From NCBI GenBank assembly GCA_016208685.1, contig JACQXM010000063.1:1-64000 (forward strand): 64,000 bases of DNA, given 5' to 3'. The translations under genes were made by a program, and so were the position numbers. Source of the DNA: Planctomycetota bacterium. Lineage in GTDB: Bacteria > Planctomycetota > Phycisphaerae > UBA1845. This document shows positions 9,197 through 18,388 of this stretch, piece after piece. Below the pieces are notes generated by a model. The model was given only the letters and a program-made list of their open reading frames with translations. It had not been told where the DNA came from and did no database searches. Positions within the stretch are counted from its first letter, which is position 1; the number at the start of each line of letters is the position of its first letter.

Positions 9197-11095
9197 CTAC
9201 GCGTAGCAGAGCGTCGGCAGGTCGCGCAGAAGCGCCTCGGCGGTTTCCGGGCTGCTCGGCGCGCCGAACAGGTAGCCCTGCCCCAGGCGTACGTTAAGCG
9301 ATTTAATGAGTTGTAGCTGTTCCGACGTTTCAATGCCCTCGATAACGACCGCCAGTTCCAGGGCCGAGGCGATGTTCACGATGGCCTGGAGCACGGCGGA
9401 CTGCTGCGGCCGGGAGCAGACCTCCTTGACGAAGCTGCGGTCGATTTTGATCCCACTCAAGGGGAGCGTGTACAGGCAGCTCAACGAGGAGTACCCGGTG
9501 CCGAAATCATCGAGGTGCAGCCAGACGCCCAGCTTGCGCAGCCGTTCCAGCAGGTCTCCGGCGTGCTCCCGCTCGCCCAGCAGGCCGTTCTCCGTAATCT
9601 CCAGGATGAGGGAGCGCGGATCGATGCCTTCCTCGCGGATGATGTCCGCGATCCGCCCCACGATCTCCGGGTCCAGCACCAGGCGGCGAGAGAAGTTGAC
9701 GCTCATCATCAGGTTGCCCGCGGCCGGGAACCTCTCGCGCCAGGTGCGAAGCTGGCGGCAGGCGCGGTGCAGCAAGTTGACGGTCAGGGGTTGGATCAGC
9801 CCCGTTTCCTCGGCGATCGCGATCAGCGTGCTGGCGGCGACCGCGCCCCGTTCGGGCAGGGTCCAGCGCGCCAGCGCCTCAAAGCCGGTCAACGCCCCGG
9901 TGTCCAGGCGCATGATGGGCTGGTAGTGCAGGAACAGCTCGTCGTCGCGTACGGCTTTCCGCAGCGCGGTTTCCAGGAAGAGGCGCTCCGAGACCTCGGC
10001 GTGCATGGTGCGGTCGAACATGACGTACCGCGCCCGTCCCGCGGCCTTGGCGCGGTACATCGCCGTGTCCGCGTCGCGCAGCATGTCGCCGCTGCGCTCG
10101 TACTCGCGGTCGCTGGTGGCAATTCCGATGCTGACGGTAATCACCAGCTTCTGGTTCTCCAGCAGGTAGGGCTCGGAGAGACTGTCGAGCAGCCGCTGCG
10201 CCGCGCGCGCCGCGTCGCGCTCCTCGCGCAGGTCCTCCAACAGCACGATGAACTCGTCGCCGCCGAGGCGCGAAGGTATGCCGCTGTGGGCGGCGACGTC
10301 GGCGGTGCGCAGGCTGTTGCGCAGCCGGCCGGCGATTTCAATGAGCAGCACGTCACCGAGCTCGTGCCCCAGGCTGTCATTGACCAGCTTGAAGCGGTCG
10401 AAATCCAGGAACAGCACCGCGAACCGCGTGGCGGGATTGCGGCGGCGGCGCTGGATGCAGGCGTCCAGGCGAGTGAGCACCATGGTGCGGTTGGGGAGCC
10501 CCGTGAGTTTGTCGTGCAGCAGAGCGTGCTCGATCTCGGCGGTGCGCTCCTGCACCAGACGTTCGAGTTCCTCCATCTTGAGGGCCGCCGCCTGGTGGGC
10601 CAACCGCTTCTCCGACAGGGCGGATGCGAGCTGCTGAACTTCCACGGGATCGAAGGGTTTCTTGAGAATCAAGAGCTGATGGGCATGGCCCAGCTCCTGC
10701 GCCAGTTTCTCCAGCGGGTCGTCGGAATAGGCGGTGCAGACGACCACCTGCACGTCCGGGTCCACCTCCCACAACCGCTTGATGGTGGTAGTGCCGTCCC
10801 ATCCAGGCGGCATGCGCATGTCCACGAAAGTCACCATGTACGGTTCGCCGCCGGCGCGGGCCTGGGCCGCCTTCTGCACCCCCTCCTCGCCCTGGTAGGC
10901 GAAATCAAGCTCGAACAACGCGGAAGTCGGCGGACCGGGCGATTCCGCGGGCTCGGCGAACAGGGCCGCCTTCGCCGCGGCAAACGCCGTGGACGGGGCG
11001 GAGCACTCGAAAATCTTACGGAAGCTGTCGTGCACCGATTCCGTGTCATCGATGACCAGGACGCGACGCCGCAGCGCTTGGCCGGGTGCTTTCAA
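9197..11095 (-). CDS. response regulator with GGDEF and EAL domains
   Basis: This 632-residue protein has three parts. A receiver domain (~1-150) carries phosphoacceptor D92 in FVDMRMP and a conserved KKPF loop. A GGDEF domain (~195-355) has an intact RLGGDEF at ~276-282, and an EAL domain (~370-620) has an intact FEALARW. It should make and/or break cyclic di-GMP under control of the cognate kinase. The gene begins in an ATGA overlap with the kinase gene upstream, so the two form one operon. A ~50-residue insertion between the first and second receiver strands is notable. Which of the two catalytic activities dominates cannot be read from sequence. Confidence 0.94.
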   Translation of the reverse strand: MKAPGQALRRRVLVIDDTESVHDSFRKIFECSAPSTAFAAAKAALFAEPAESPGPPTSALFELDFAYQGEEGVQKAAQARAGGEPYMVTFVDMRMPPGWDGTTTIKRLWEVDPDVQVVVCTAYSDDPLEKLAQELGHAHQLLILKKPFDPVEVQQLASALSEKRLAHQAAALKMEELERLVQERTAEIEHALLHDKLTGLPNRTMVLTRLDACIQRRRRNPATRFAVLFLDFDRFKLVNDSLGHELGDVLLIEIAGRLRNSLRTADVAAHSGIPSRLGGDEFIVLLEDLREERDAARAAQRLLDSLSEPYLLENQKLVITVSIGIATSDREYERSGDMLRDADTAMYRAKAAGRARYVMFDRTMHAEVSERLFLETALRKAVRDDELFLHYQPIMRLDTGALTGFEALARWTLPERGAVAASTLIAIAEETGLIQPLTVNLLHRACRQLRTWRERFPAAGNLMMSVNFSRRLVLDPEIVGRIADIIREEGIDPRSLILEITENGLLGEREHAGDLLERLRKLGVWLHLDDFGTGYSSLSCLYTLPLSGIKIDRSFVKEVCSRPQQSAVLQAIVNIASALELAVVIEGIETSEQLQLIKSLNVRLGQGYLFGAPSSPETAEALLRDLPTLCYA

Positions 11096-12987
11096 ACCGG
11101 TACCTCCCTGGTTGTGAGCGGCACCAGCAACTCAAATGCCGCTCCTCGCCCCGGACCTCCGCTCGCCGCGCGCACGCAGCCGCCGGCCTCGCGGGCCAGG
11201 TTGGCGGCACTGTGCAATCCCACGCCCTGCCCACCCGGTCGCGTGGTGAACCCCAGGGAGAAGATGCGCTCCAGGTTCTCGGGCGGGATGCCGACGCCGT
11301 TGTCCTCGATGCCGAACACCAGGCCCCCCCCGTCCGACTCGGACTGCCGCCGCAGGGTGACGGTGATGCGCCGGTCGTCGTGCCCCTGTGCCTTGACGGC
11401 CTGGATGGCGTTGGTCAGCAGGTTGACCAGGACCTGAAGCACCCGGTGCCGATCCAGGGGGACCGGCTCCACGGCTTCCAGGGCGCGGGTAACGTGAACG
11501 TCATGCCGCGCGATGGATTCGGCGCAAAGCTCGATCGCCTGTTCCACGACGGCCGCGGGCTCGACGACCTCGACCAGCGGCCCGAGTCGGGCGTTCTGCT
11601 GCTGCATGTCCACGATGTGGCGAATGTGCTCAATGGCCTGGGCCAGCGATTGCACTTCGTTCAGCATGTTCTTCTGTTCTGCCGCGAGCTGCTGCGCGAG
11701 GGCGCCGAGGAAGGCCGGAAGCTGTCGTCCGCGCTCGTTGCTGGTCAGAAACTCCGCGAGGTTGCCCTCGTGCTCGGACAGCATCTTGACCGTCACCCCC
11801 AGCATGCCCGCCTCGGACTTCTGCAACTGGTCCTTGATGAGCGCCGCCGAAACGTTCACACCGCTCAGAACATTGCCCACGTTGTGCAGGATGTTGGTGG
11901 CCACCTGCGCCATGCCGGCGTTGTGGGCGACGGAGAGCAACTGCCGGCGCGATTCGGCGAGGCGATCCACCATGCGGTCGAGCTCCCGCGCCAGCACTGC
12001 GATCTCATCGCCGCCCGCCATATTCAGCCGGACGTGAAGGTCGTCCTGGGATCCCACGCGCACGGCGTGCGAGGTCACGCGGGTGAGTGGTCCGACGATC
12101 ATCATGGAAAGCACCACCCACATCACCAGCATCATGACGGCGCCGCCACCGATGCTGGTGACCGCGGCGAACGCGGCCGCGGTCCGCCCCTTCTGCGAGA
12201 TGGTCCGCGGCAGGTCGGCGCGAAGCAGCAGGGCGGGTCGTTCGAGAATGTCGCGCACCAGGGTATAGCCCACCAGAGTTTCCGGTTGTTCGGCGTTGAT
12301 CCACGGTTCGTCGCCGCTCAGGTGACTGAGGGCCGCCCGGTCCTCGACCGGCAGGTCCTGGAGCGGCGTCAGTTGCAGCGGAACTCGGGTGCGATCCGCC
12401 ACCTGTTGCACCAGATCACTGGTGATGAATCGTCCCATGATGACCGCGCCGCGCACCTCGCCGGTGCGATCGCTGGTGGTGATGGGCGCCGAGCCGACCA
12501 GGGCTGGTCCCAGGGGAGTCATCCAGGCGCCGAACGTCTTCTCATCAGCACTGGCGTGGGCCACGAGCCGATGACGGGGGTCGGTCACCTCCGTGAAGAG
12601 CGAGCCGGGGTCGACCGGCTCCTGCCCCTGGTTGGTCCGCACCTCGCCCCACACCAGCGTTCCGTCCTTGCGAACAAACGCAAAGATGTTGAGCTTGAGG
12701 TTCTGGAAGGTTTCCGGGATCAGGTTCTCCGACTGGTACTCTTCGTTACCATTCTCGATGAAGTCGTAGGTGTCGTCCCACGCTGCGTAATCGTTGGCGC
12801 TGTTGGAGAGAAACTCCGCGTCGTGCTCGATGGCTTGCTGGCAGCGCGCCAGGTCATCGAGCGCTTCGGCTTGCTCCACCTTCGCGAACCCCGGCAACAC
12901 AATCAGGCGCTGCACCAGGTAGGCCGTGCCGGCGAACGTGGCCGACACGCCAAGGACGAACAGGACGACCTTCGATCGCAAGGACAT
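11092..12987 (-). CDS. membrane sensor histidine kinase with CHASE4-like sensor
   Basis: This 631-residue kinase has a first transmembrane helix at ~6-28. A periplasmic CHASE4-like domain (~40-270) contains the characteristic NDYAAWDDTYDFI. A second helix lies at ~280-305, followed by HAMP (~305-360). The phosphoacceptor helix is unusual: H368 sits in NILHNVGNVLSG rather than an H-E-L/I-R box. A HATPase follows with N, G1 (DNGVGI) and G2 (GGQGVGLH) boxes. It is co-transcribed with the GGDEF-EAL regulator (4-nt overlap), so it most likely feeds a cyclic-di-GMP switch. The extracytoplasmic ligand is unknown. Confidence 0.92.
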   Translation of the reverse strand: MSLRSKVVLFVLGVSATFAGTAYLVQRLIVLPGFAKVEQAEALDDLARCQQAIEHDAEFLSNSANDYAAWDDTYDFIENGNEEYQSENLIPETFQNLKLNIFAFVRKDGTLVWGEVRTNQGQEPVDPGSLFTEVTDPRHRLVAHASADEKTFGAWMTPLGPALVGSAPITTSDRTGEVRGAVIMGRFITSDLVQQVADRTRVPLQLTPLQDLPVEDRAALSHLSGDEPWINAEQPETLVGYTLVRDILERPALLLRADLPRTISQKGRTAAAFAAVTSIGGGAVMMLVMWVVLSMMIVGPLTRVTSHAVRVGSQDDLHVRLNMAGGDEIAVLARELDRMVDRLAESRRQLLSVAHNAGMAQVATNILHNVGNVLSGVNVSAALIKDQLQKSEAGMLGVTVKMLSEHEGNLAEFLTSNERGRQLPAFLGALAQQLAAEQKNMLNEVQSLAQAIEHIRHIVDMQQQNARLGPLVEVVEPAAVVEQAIELCAESIARHDVHVTRALEAVEPVPLDRHRVLQVLVNLLTNAIQAVKAQGHDDRRITVTLRRQSESDGGGLVFGIEDNGVGIPPENLERIFSLGFTTRPGGQGVGLHSAANLAREAGGCVRAASGGPGRGAAFELLVPLTTREVPV

Positions 12988-13401
12988 GGACTCTCCATCC
13001 GGTCTTGCAGCGGCTCAACGTGAGGAGGCCGCGCCCATGGCCGCCCGGCAGTGCGTCGCGCCCTCACCGCGGCACGTGGTCGCCCCGGGCCGCTTACGCG
13101 CCAGGGGCCACGGACGGTTCATCGGATGAACCGAAACGCGCCCACCGTATGGATCGAGGGCGACCGATAATGGGCAGATCGTTTGAAAAGTAAACCATCT
13201 CGTTCGGCGCGACCGCCTCACCTGAGGGTATTCCCTTATCACCCGGGCATGAGCAGGGCGGCTTGCGTGGCTGCTTGTTCATCCGCCGGGCTGCGGGGGC
13301 CGATACGGACATGACCCGTGCCCGCGCGCCGGCTTGAGGCGCGACGCTTCGGCACGGTCTGCTGGTTCAGCGGGCGCACCGCCGCGCACGGTCATGTAGA
13401 C
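12988..13401. other. 414-bp divergent intergenic region
   Basis: No gene was found between the sensor kinase (-) and the porin (+). A relatively A+T-rich patch at ~13165-13200 could hold a leftward promoter: read on the minus strand, TTTACT and TTATCG are spaced by 18 nt. This is weak evidence only. Confidence 0.35.
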
Positions 13402-14838
13402 ATGAAACGTCAGAACCAGCCATGTTCAGCGGCGTCGTTCGGAGCGGCGCTCCTTCTGCTTTCACCCACCGTGTTCGTTGTGGCCCAGCCGGCCGGCGAT
13501 AGCCGGCAGGCGGCTCCTGGCGAGGAGGTCGGGGGGACGGGGCCCACCGACGAGCCGGAAGCGAACGCCCCGGAGGTCGCCGCTCCCGACGCGAGTGGCT
13601 CGGATGCCGCGGCCACGGACACCGCGCCGGCCGACTCGAACGACCCCGCCTGGTGGCAGCGCGAACGCGTCACCGGCGACTGGACCGGCGCGCGTAGCTG
13701 GCTTGAAGAACGCGGCATCACCTTCGACATGACCTTCACTACCTACTACCAGCACGTTGCGCACGGAGGGTTGAAGACGCGAAACGCGCACACCATCATC
13801 GGCGTCAATGACTTCGAACTTACCCTGGACCTGGACGCCATGAAACTCGTGCCTGGCGGGTCGATCTACGTCTGGGGGTCCAATGCCTGGGGCGAGAGCC
13901 CCTCAACGCGCGGATGGACCGGGGATCTGTTCTGGGTAAACGGCGCCGAGGTAGGCGACCGGCCCATCGACGCCCACGAGGTTGTCTATGAGCAGTCCCT
14001 CGCCGAGGGAAAGTGGATCTTCCGAGTCGGGAAGGTCTGCCTGTCCTGCTACTTCGACACTAACGAATACGCCTACGACACTACGCAGACGTTCCTGAAC
14101 TACGGTTTGAACAACGCGCCGAACATCCCCTTTCCCGCTTCGGCCTTCACCGCGATCGGCGCCCAGGTGATCTACACCCCGTGCGACTGGTTCTACGCTC
14201 AGGCGGGAGTCGCCGACGCGGACGCCGAGTTCAACGAAACCGGCTTCCGCACCGCCTTCCACGGCCCGGCGCATACCTTCAGCATTTACGAGGTGGGTCT
14301 GACCCCTACGTTCCACACCTCGCGCGGCGAACTGCCGGGCCATTATCGATGGGGATTCTGGTACGACCCGCAACCCAAGGAGCGATTCTACAACGATCTC
14401 GGCGGCCTGCGCCGCACCGCACCGCAGAAGAAAGGCGACTACGGCTACTACGTCAATTTCGACCAGGCGGTGCTGCGCGAGAACCCCGCGGACGCCACCG
14501 ATGAGCAGGGGCTGGGCGTTTTCCTCCGCTACAGCTATGCCGGCGGCGACGTGAATCTCGTCGAACACTTCTGGAGCGCGGGGTTCCAGTACCAGGGGCT
14601 GATCCCGACGCGCGATGAGGACGTATGGGGCGTGGGTGCGGCACAGGGGATTCTCAGCGGGGACGCGCGCTACACCGGCGCTTCGCCGCATCGCGAGACG
14701 GTGCTGGAGACCTATTACCGCGTGCAGGTTTTCCCCTGGCTGACGGTTTCACCGGATTTCCAGTGGATTCTGCGGCCGGGCGGCTTTGACGGGCCGGATG
14801 TGTTGGTGGCGGGCCTGCGGGTGCGGATGACGCTGTAG
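13402..14838 (+). CDS. OprB-family carbohydrate-selective porin
   Basis: This 478-residue outer-membrane protein has a signal peptide (~1-29, ending VVAQ). A low-complexity Ala/Asp/Glu/Pro linker follows (~30-75), then an OprB barrel that begins at the typical VTGDWTGARSWLEERGI. It ends in an amphipathic strand (VAGLRVRMTL). OprB porins let sugars diffuse into the periplasm. The CSCYFDTNEYAYD and FLNYGLNNAPNIPFPAS stretches fit the OprB plug and strand pattern. The ATG at 13402 gives the signal peptide directly; the longer upstream frame does not. Presence of a porin implies an outer membrane. A tiny exported protein follows 16 bp downstream. Confidence 0.88.
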   Translation: MKRQNQPCSAASFGAALLLLSPTVFVVAQPAGDSRQAAPGEEVGGTGPTDEPEANAPEVAAPDASGSDAAATDTAPADSNDPAWWQRERVTGDWTGARSWLEERGITFDMTFTTYYQHVAHGGLKTRNAHTIIGVNDFELTLDLDAMKLVPGGSIYVWGSNAWGESPSTRGWTGDLFWVNGAEVGDRPIDAHEVVYEQSLAEGKWIFRVGKVCLSCYFDTNEYAYDTTQTFLNYGLNNAPNIPFPASAFTAIGAQVIYTPCDWFYAQAGVADADAEFNETGFRTAFHGPAHTFSIYEVGLTPTFHTSRGELPGHYRWGFWYDPQPKERFYNDLGGLRRTAPQKKGDYGYYVNFDQAVLRENPADATDEQGLGVFLRYSYAGGDVNLVEHFWSAGFQYQGLIPTRDEDVWGVGAAQGILSGDARYTGASPHRETVLETYYRVQVFPWLTVSPDFQWILRPGGFDGPDVLVAGLRVRMTL

Positions 14839-14854
14839 ACGAAAGGGGGCTGTG

Positions 14855-15037
14855 ATGAAACGGACGGTGGTTACTCGGTTGCTGCTGGCGCTCGGCGCCG
14901 GAGGCGCTTTGATTGCGGGGACGTGCACCGTGGACCTGCGCGACGCGGTGGTGACGGGGGCGATGGACTATGTGTCCGGAACCACGACAGAGATTCTCAG
15001 TTCGCTGATTACCGCCCCGGGCGAGGACGAGCCGTAG
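14855..15037 (+). CDS. small exported protein downstream of the porin
   Basis: This 60-residue protein has a basic N-terminus and a hydrophobic helix (~8-24). A short polar tail containing CTVDLRDAVVTGAMDYVSG follows. The ATG is preceded by AAAGGGGG, a good ribosome site, and the gene sits 16 bp after the porin stop, so translational coupling is likely. No family was recognised. The single Cys just after the hydrophobic stretch hints at lipidation, but the lipobox is poor. Confidence 0.65.
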   Translation: MKRTVVTRLLLALGAGGALIAGTCTVDLRDAVVTGAMDYVSGTTTEILSSLITAPGEDEP

Positions 15038-15188
15038 CGGCCGCACGCGGCCAATGCCGGGGCGCGCGATACCCTCTCTGGCCGCGCGCTGACGACGCTG
15101 ATTCCGCGCCCGTCGCGTGTCCGACACCTCCAGGGTCACGACCCCGTTGGGCCCCTCGCGCGTCCTCGTTGGCACCCGGAAGGTGCCA

Positions 15189-15265
<77 letters not shown>

Positions 15266-15474
15266 TGGGGGTTGCGCGGCGTTCCGCGTCGCGCCCAAGG
15301 GCCCCGTGCCGCATGTCACACTTGTGACACGCGCGGCTCCGGGGGCTCGTACCCGGCTTCGCGTCGGTACCTCCGCCAGAGCGTGTCGGGAGGTCGGGCG
15401 CACCGCGTGGCACAGACATCTTGCCCGCAGAAACAAGGGCTGGAAGCCCATGCCACGGTTCGGCGGCGGCGCGG

Positions 15475-16953
15475 TCAGCGATTCGCCAGGCCCGTGACCA
15501 CCGCCTTGACCTCCAGGTAATTGGCCAAGGCGTACTCGCCCATCTCCCGCCCGATGCCGCTCATCTTGTACCCGCCGAAGGGGATGGAGCAGTCGAACAC
15601 GTTGTAGCAGTTGATCCATACCGAGCCCGCCTTGAGCCCGGCCGCCAGGCGGTTGGCCTTGGTAATGTCCTTGGTCCACACCGCGGCCGCCAACCCGTAG
15701 GTGGTGTTGTTCGCCCGCTGCAAGACCTCCTCGGCGTCGGCGAAACGCATCGCGCTGAGCACCGGGCCGAAGATCTCCTCCCGTGCGATGGTCATGTCAT
15801 CGCGGACGTTGTCGAACACCGTAGGCTGCACGAAGTATCCAGAGCGATCGACCTTGTCTCCACCGATCACGCAGCGGGCGCCATCGCGCTTGCCGGCGTC
15901 GATGTAGCGCAGCACGGTGTTGAACTGGTCCTTGGACACCTGCGGCCCCTGCGTGGTGGCGTTGTCGAAGGGGTCGCCGATCACCTGCTTTTTCGCCCGG
16001 CCGGCGATGATCTCCATCACCTGGTCGTACACCGGCGCCTCCACGAACAGGCGCGACCCGGCGCAGCAGCATTGCCCCATGTTGTAAAAGAGCGCCTGGT
16101 AGGCGTTCTTCGCCGCGAATTCCACGTCGGCGTCTGCAAAGATGATGTTCGGGCTTTTGCCGCCCAGCTCCAGGGTTACGCGCTTCAGATTGGACTCGGC
16201 CGCGGCACGCATAATGAGCTTGCCCACTTCGGTGCTGCCGGTGAACGCCACTTTGTCGATGTCCAGGTGCGCGGCGATGGCCGCACCGGCCGTGGGGCCG
16301 AACCCGGGCACGACGTTGATGACGCCCTCAGGGAAACCCGCCTCCGTCGCCAGGGCCGCGATGCGCAGCGCGGTAAGCGGCGTTTGCTCCGCCGGCTTGA
16401 GCACCACGGTGCAGCCCACCGCCAGCGCCGGGGCCCACTTCCACGCCTGCATGAGCGCCGGGAAGTTCCAGGGGATGACCTGCCCCACCACGCCCACCGG
16501 CTCATGCCGCGTGTACGCGGTGAACGGCCCCGCAACGGGCAGGACCTTGCCGTGAACCTTGTCCGCCCAGCCGGCGAAGTAGCGATAAACGGCGGCCGTG
16601 GCGGGAATGTCGCCGTACAGCGAGTCGCGGATGGGCTTGCCGTTGTCCAACGTCTCTAAGGCTGCGAGCTCCTTGGCGTTGGCCTCGATCAGCTCGGCGA
16701 GCTTGTACAGCAGTTTGCCGCGATCGGCGGGGCTCATCCGCGCCCAGGCTTTGGATTCGAGGGCCTTACGCGCCGCCTTCACCGCCAGATCGACGTCCGC
16801 CTTGTCGGCTTCGGCCACGCGGCAAATGGTGTCCCCGGTGGTGGGGTTTACGGTCTCAAAGGTCTTTCCCGAAGCGCTGTTGACCCACTTGCCGTCGATC
16901 AGCAGCTTCTGATCCGCGACGCGCGGCGGGGCGATGGTTTCCAGGACCGGCAT
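15475..16953 (-). CDS. NAD(P)-dependent aldehyde dehydrogenase
   Basis: This 492-residue class 1/2-type aldehyde dehydrogenase oxidises an aldehyde to the acid. The catalytic cysteine lies in GQCCCAGSR and the general-base Glu in [11 protein letters not shown]. The cofactor-binding FTGSTEVGK and the [17 protein letters not shown] segment are also present. Length and the whole N-terminal [16 protein letters not shown] start match the family, so the ATG at 16953 is well supported. It resembles betaine-, retinal- and acetaldehyde-type enzymes; the substrate is not deducible. It is divergent from hemW. Confidence 0.95.
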   Translation of the reverse strand: MPVLETIAPPRVADQKLLIDGKWVNSASGKTFETVNPTTGDTICRVAEADKADVDLAVKAARKALESKAWARMSPADRGKLLYKLAELIEANAKELAALETLDNGKPIRDSLYGDIPATAAVYRYFAGWADKVHGKVLPVAGPFTAYTRHEPVGVVGQVIPWNFPALMQAWKWAPALAVGCTVVLKPAEQTPLTALRIAALATEAGFPEGVINVVPGFGPTAGAAIAAHLDIDKVAFTGSTEVGKLIMRAAAESNLKRVTLELGGKSPNIIFADADVEFAAKNAYQALFYNMGQCCCAGSRLFVEAPVYDQVMEIIAGRAKKQVIGDPFDNATTQGPQVSKDQFNTVLRYIDAGKRDGARCVIGGDKVDRSGYFVQPTVFDNVRDDMTIAREEIFGPVLSAMRFADAEEVLQRANNTTYGLAAAVWTKDITKANRLAAGLKAGSVWINCYNVFDCSIPFGGYKMSGIGREMGEYALANYLEVKAVVTGLANR

Positions 16954-17066
16954 GGCTCTTCCTCCTTACGAATATCAGGCTAATCCTGACGCATAGCATA
17001 GCCAGGCGCCGCGGGCTCGGCAAACGGCGGGTTGGCGCGACAGGCGGCACGGCGCGGTGAACACGG

Positions 17067-17072
17067 TACAAT
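17067..17072 (+). promoter_or_regulatory. -10 box of a leaderless hemW mRNA
   Basis: TACAAT ends 7 nt before the GTG start at 17080. A transcript starting at the normal distance from this box would begin at or next to the start codon, and no Shine-Dalgarno sequence is present. Confidence 0.5.
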
Positions 17073-17079
17073 CCCGCGT

Positions 17080-18312
17080 GTGCCGAGCCTGCCCTTCCAT
17101 CCTCCGGCCTCCCGCGATGTTCCCTGCGGCCTGTACGTGCACGTGCCCTTCTGCGAGACCAAGTGCGGCTATTGCGATTTCTACTCCGTGCCGCTCAAGG
17201 ATCGTGCGACCGGCCCGCTGGTGTCGCGGATCATCCGCGAGCTGCGCATGCGCACCAGCGGGTGCCCATTGCCCATCCGCACGGTGTTCTTCGGAGGCGG
17301 CACGCCGACGCTGCTGCCGCCGGAGGAGCTGCGTGAACTTCTCGCTTGCGTAGCGGGTTGCGTGCCGTCCGCGGCCCTGGAGGAGTTCACCGTGGAGGCG
17401 AATCCTGCCACCGTGGACGATACGAAGGTGCGACTGCTGGCGGAACACGGCGTGACGCGGGTGTCGATGGGGGCGCAGTCGTTCTTCCCTGGTGAACTGG
17501 AGGTGCTGGAGCGGTTGCATCGCCCGGACGACATTCCGCCGTCGGTCGCCGCCCTGCGCCGCGGCGGCATCGGGCAGATCAACCTCGATCTGATCTTCGG
17601 CATCCCGGGCCAGTCGCTGGAAACCTGGCGGGCATCGCTCCGACGTGCCGTCGAACTGGGTCCGGACCACATCGCCTGTTATGGGCTGACCTACGAACCC
17701 GGCACGCGCTTGACGGCACAACGACATGCCGGACGTGTGACACCCTGCGAGGAGGACCTGGAGGCGGAGATGTATCTGCTGGCGATCGACCTCCTGGCGG
17801 AGGCGGGCTATCGCCAGTATGAGACCAGCAACTTCGCGCGCCACGGCCGCGAGTGCCGTCACAACCTGATCTACTGGCGAAACCAGCCGTACCTGGGCGT
17901 CGGACCCTCCGCGGCCGGCTGCGTGGACACTGTTCGATACAAGAACGTCGCCGACATCGGCGCGTACATCCAGATGATGGACGCGCAAGGGCACGCCGAG
18001 GCCGAACGCGAGGAGCTGGACACCACGCGGCTGATGATGGAACTGGTGCTCATGCAGCTTCGCCTGGTCGACGGGCTGTCGATCGCCGACTTCCGTGAGA
18101 GAACCGGCGTGGATCCGCGCGCCGTGTTCGCCGCCGAGCTGTCGCGGTTCACTCCCGCGGGATGGATGCAGGAATCCGCCACCCACCTGGCCTTAACCCG
18201 CACCGGTCGGCTGGTTGCGGATCGCATCATCGCCGAGCTGGCCGCCGCCTGCGGTCCGACAGCGTTGCCGCTACCGATTCTTGCGACGATGCCGGCTGCA
18301 CCGCCCGGCTGA
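17080..18312 (+). CDS. hemW: HemW-like radical SAM protein
   Basis: This 410-residue protein carries the 4Fe-4S/SAM motif CETKCGYCDF. Phe follows the third cysteine region, as in HemW, rather than the CxC of HemN. GGGTPTLL, the EANP segment, and LIFGIPGQ are the other family signatures. HemW is a heme chaperone rather than the coproporphyrinogen dehydrogenase it is often named after. GTG at 17080 is preferred because the domain starts soon after and a TACAAT box lies just upstream. An in-frame ATG at 17032 would add 16 poorly conserved residues. Confidence 0.9.
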   Translation: MPSLPFHPPASRDVPCGLYVHVPFCETKCGYCDFYSVPLKDRATGPLVSRIIRELRMRTSGCPLPIRTVFFGGGTPTLLPPEELRELLACVAGCVPSAALEEFTVEANPATVDDTKVRLLAEHGVTRVSMGAQSFFPGELEVLERLHRPDDIPPSVAALRRGGIGQINLDLIFGIPGQSLETWRASLRRAVELGPDHIACYGLTYEPGTRLTAQRHAGRVTPCEEDLEAEMYLLAIDLLAEAGYRQYETSNFARHGRECRHNLIYWRNQPYLGVGPSAAGCVDTVRYKNVADIGAYIQMMDAQGHAEAEREELDTTRLMMELVLMQLRLVDGLSIADFRERTGVDPRAVFAAELSRFTPAGWMQESATHLALTRTGRLVADRIIAELAAACGPTALPLPILATMPAAPPG

Positions 18313-18388
18313 TCGCCGGGGCGCGGAGCCGCGGCTCGGGGCGCGAGTGCGTCGAGCAGGCGCCGTCGGCGCGGGAGGACCATCGGGC

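Noticed and set aside
11086..13023. 645-codon plus-strand frame opposite the sensor kinase
   Set aside because: The frame is open because of high G+C; the minus strand encodes a complete kinase with all boxes.
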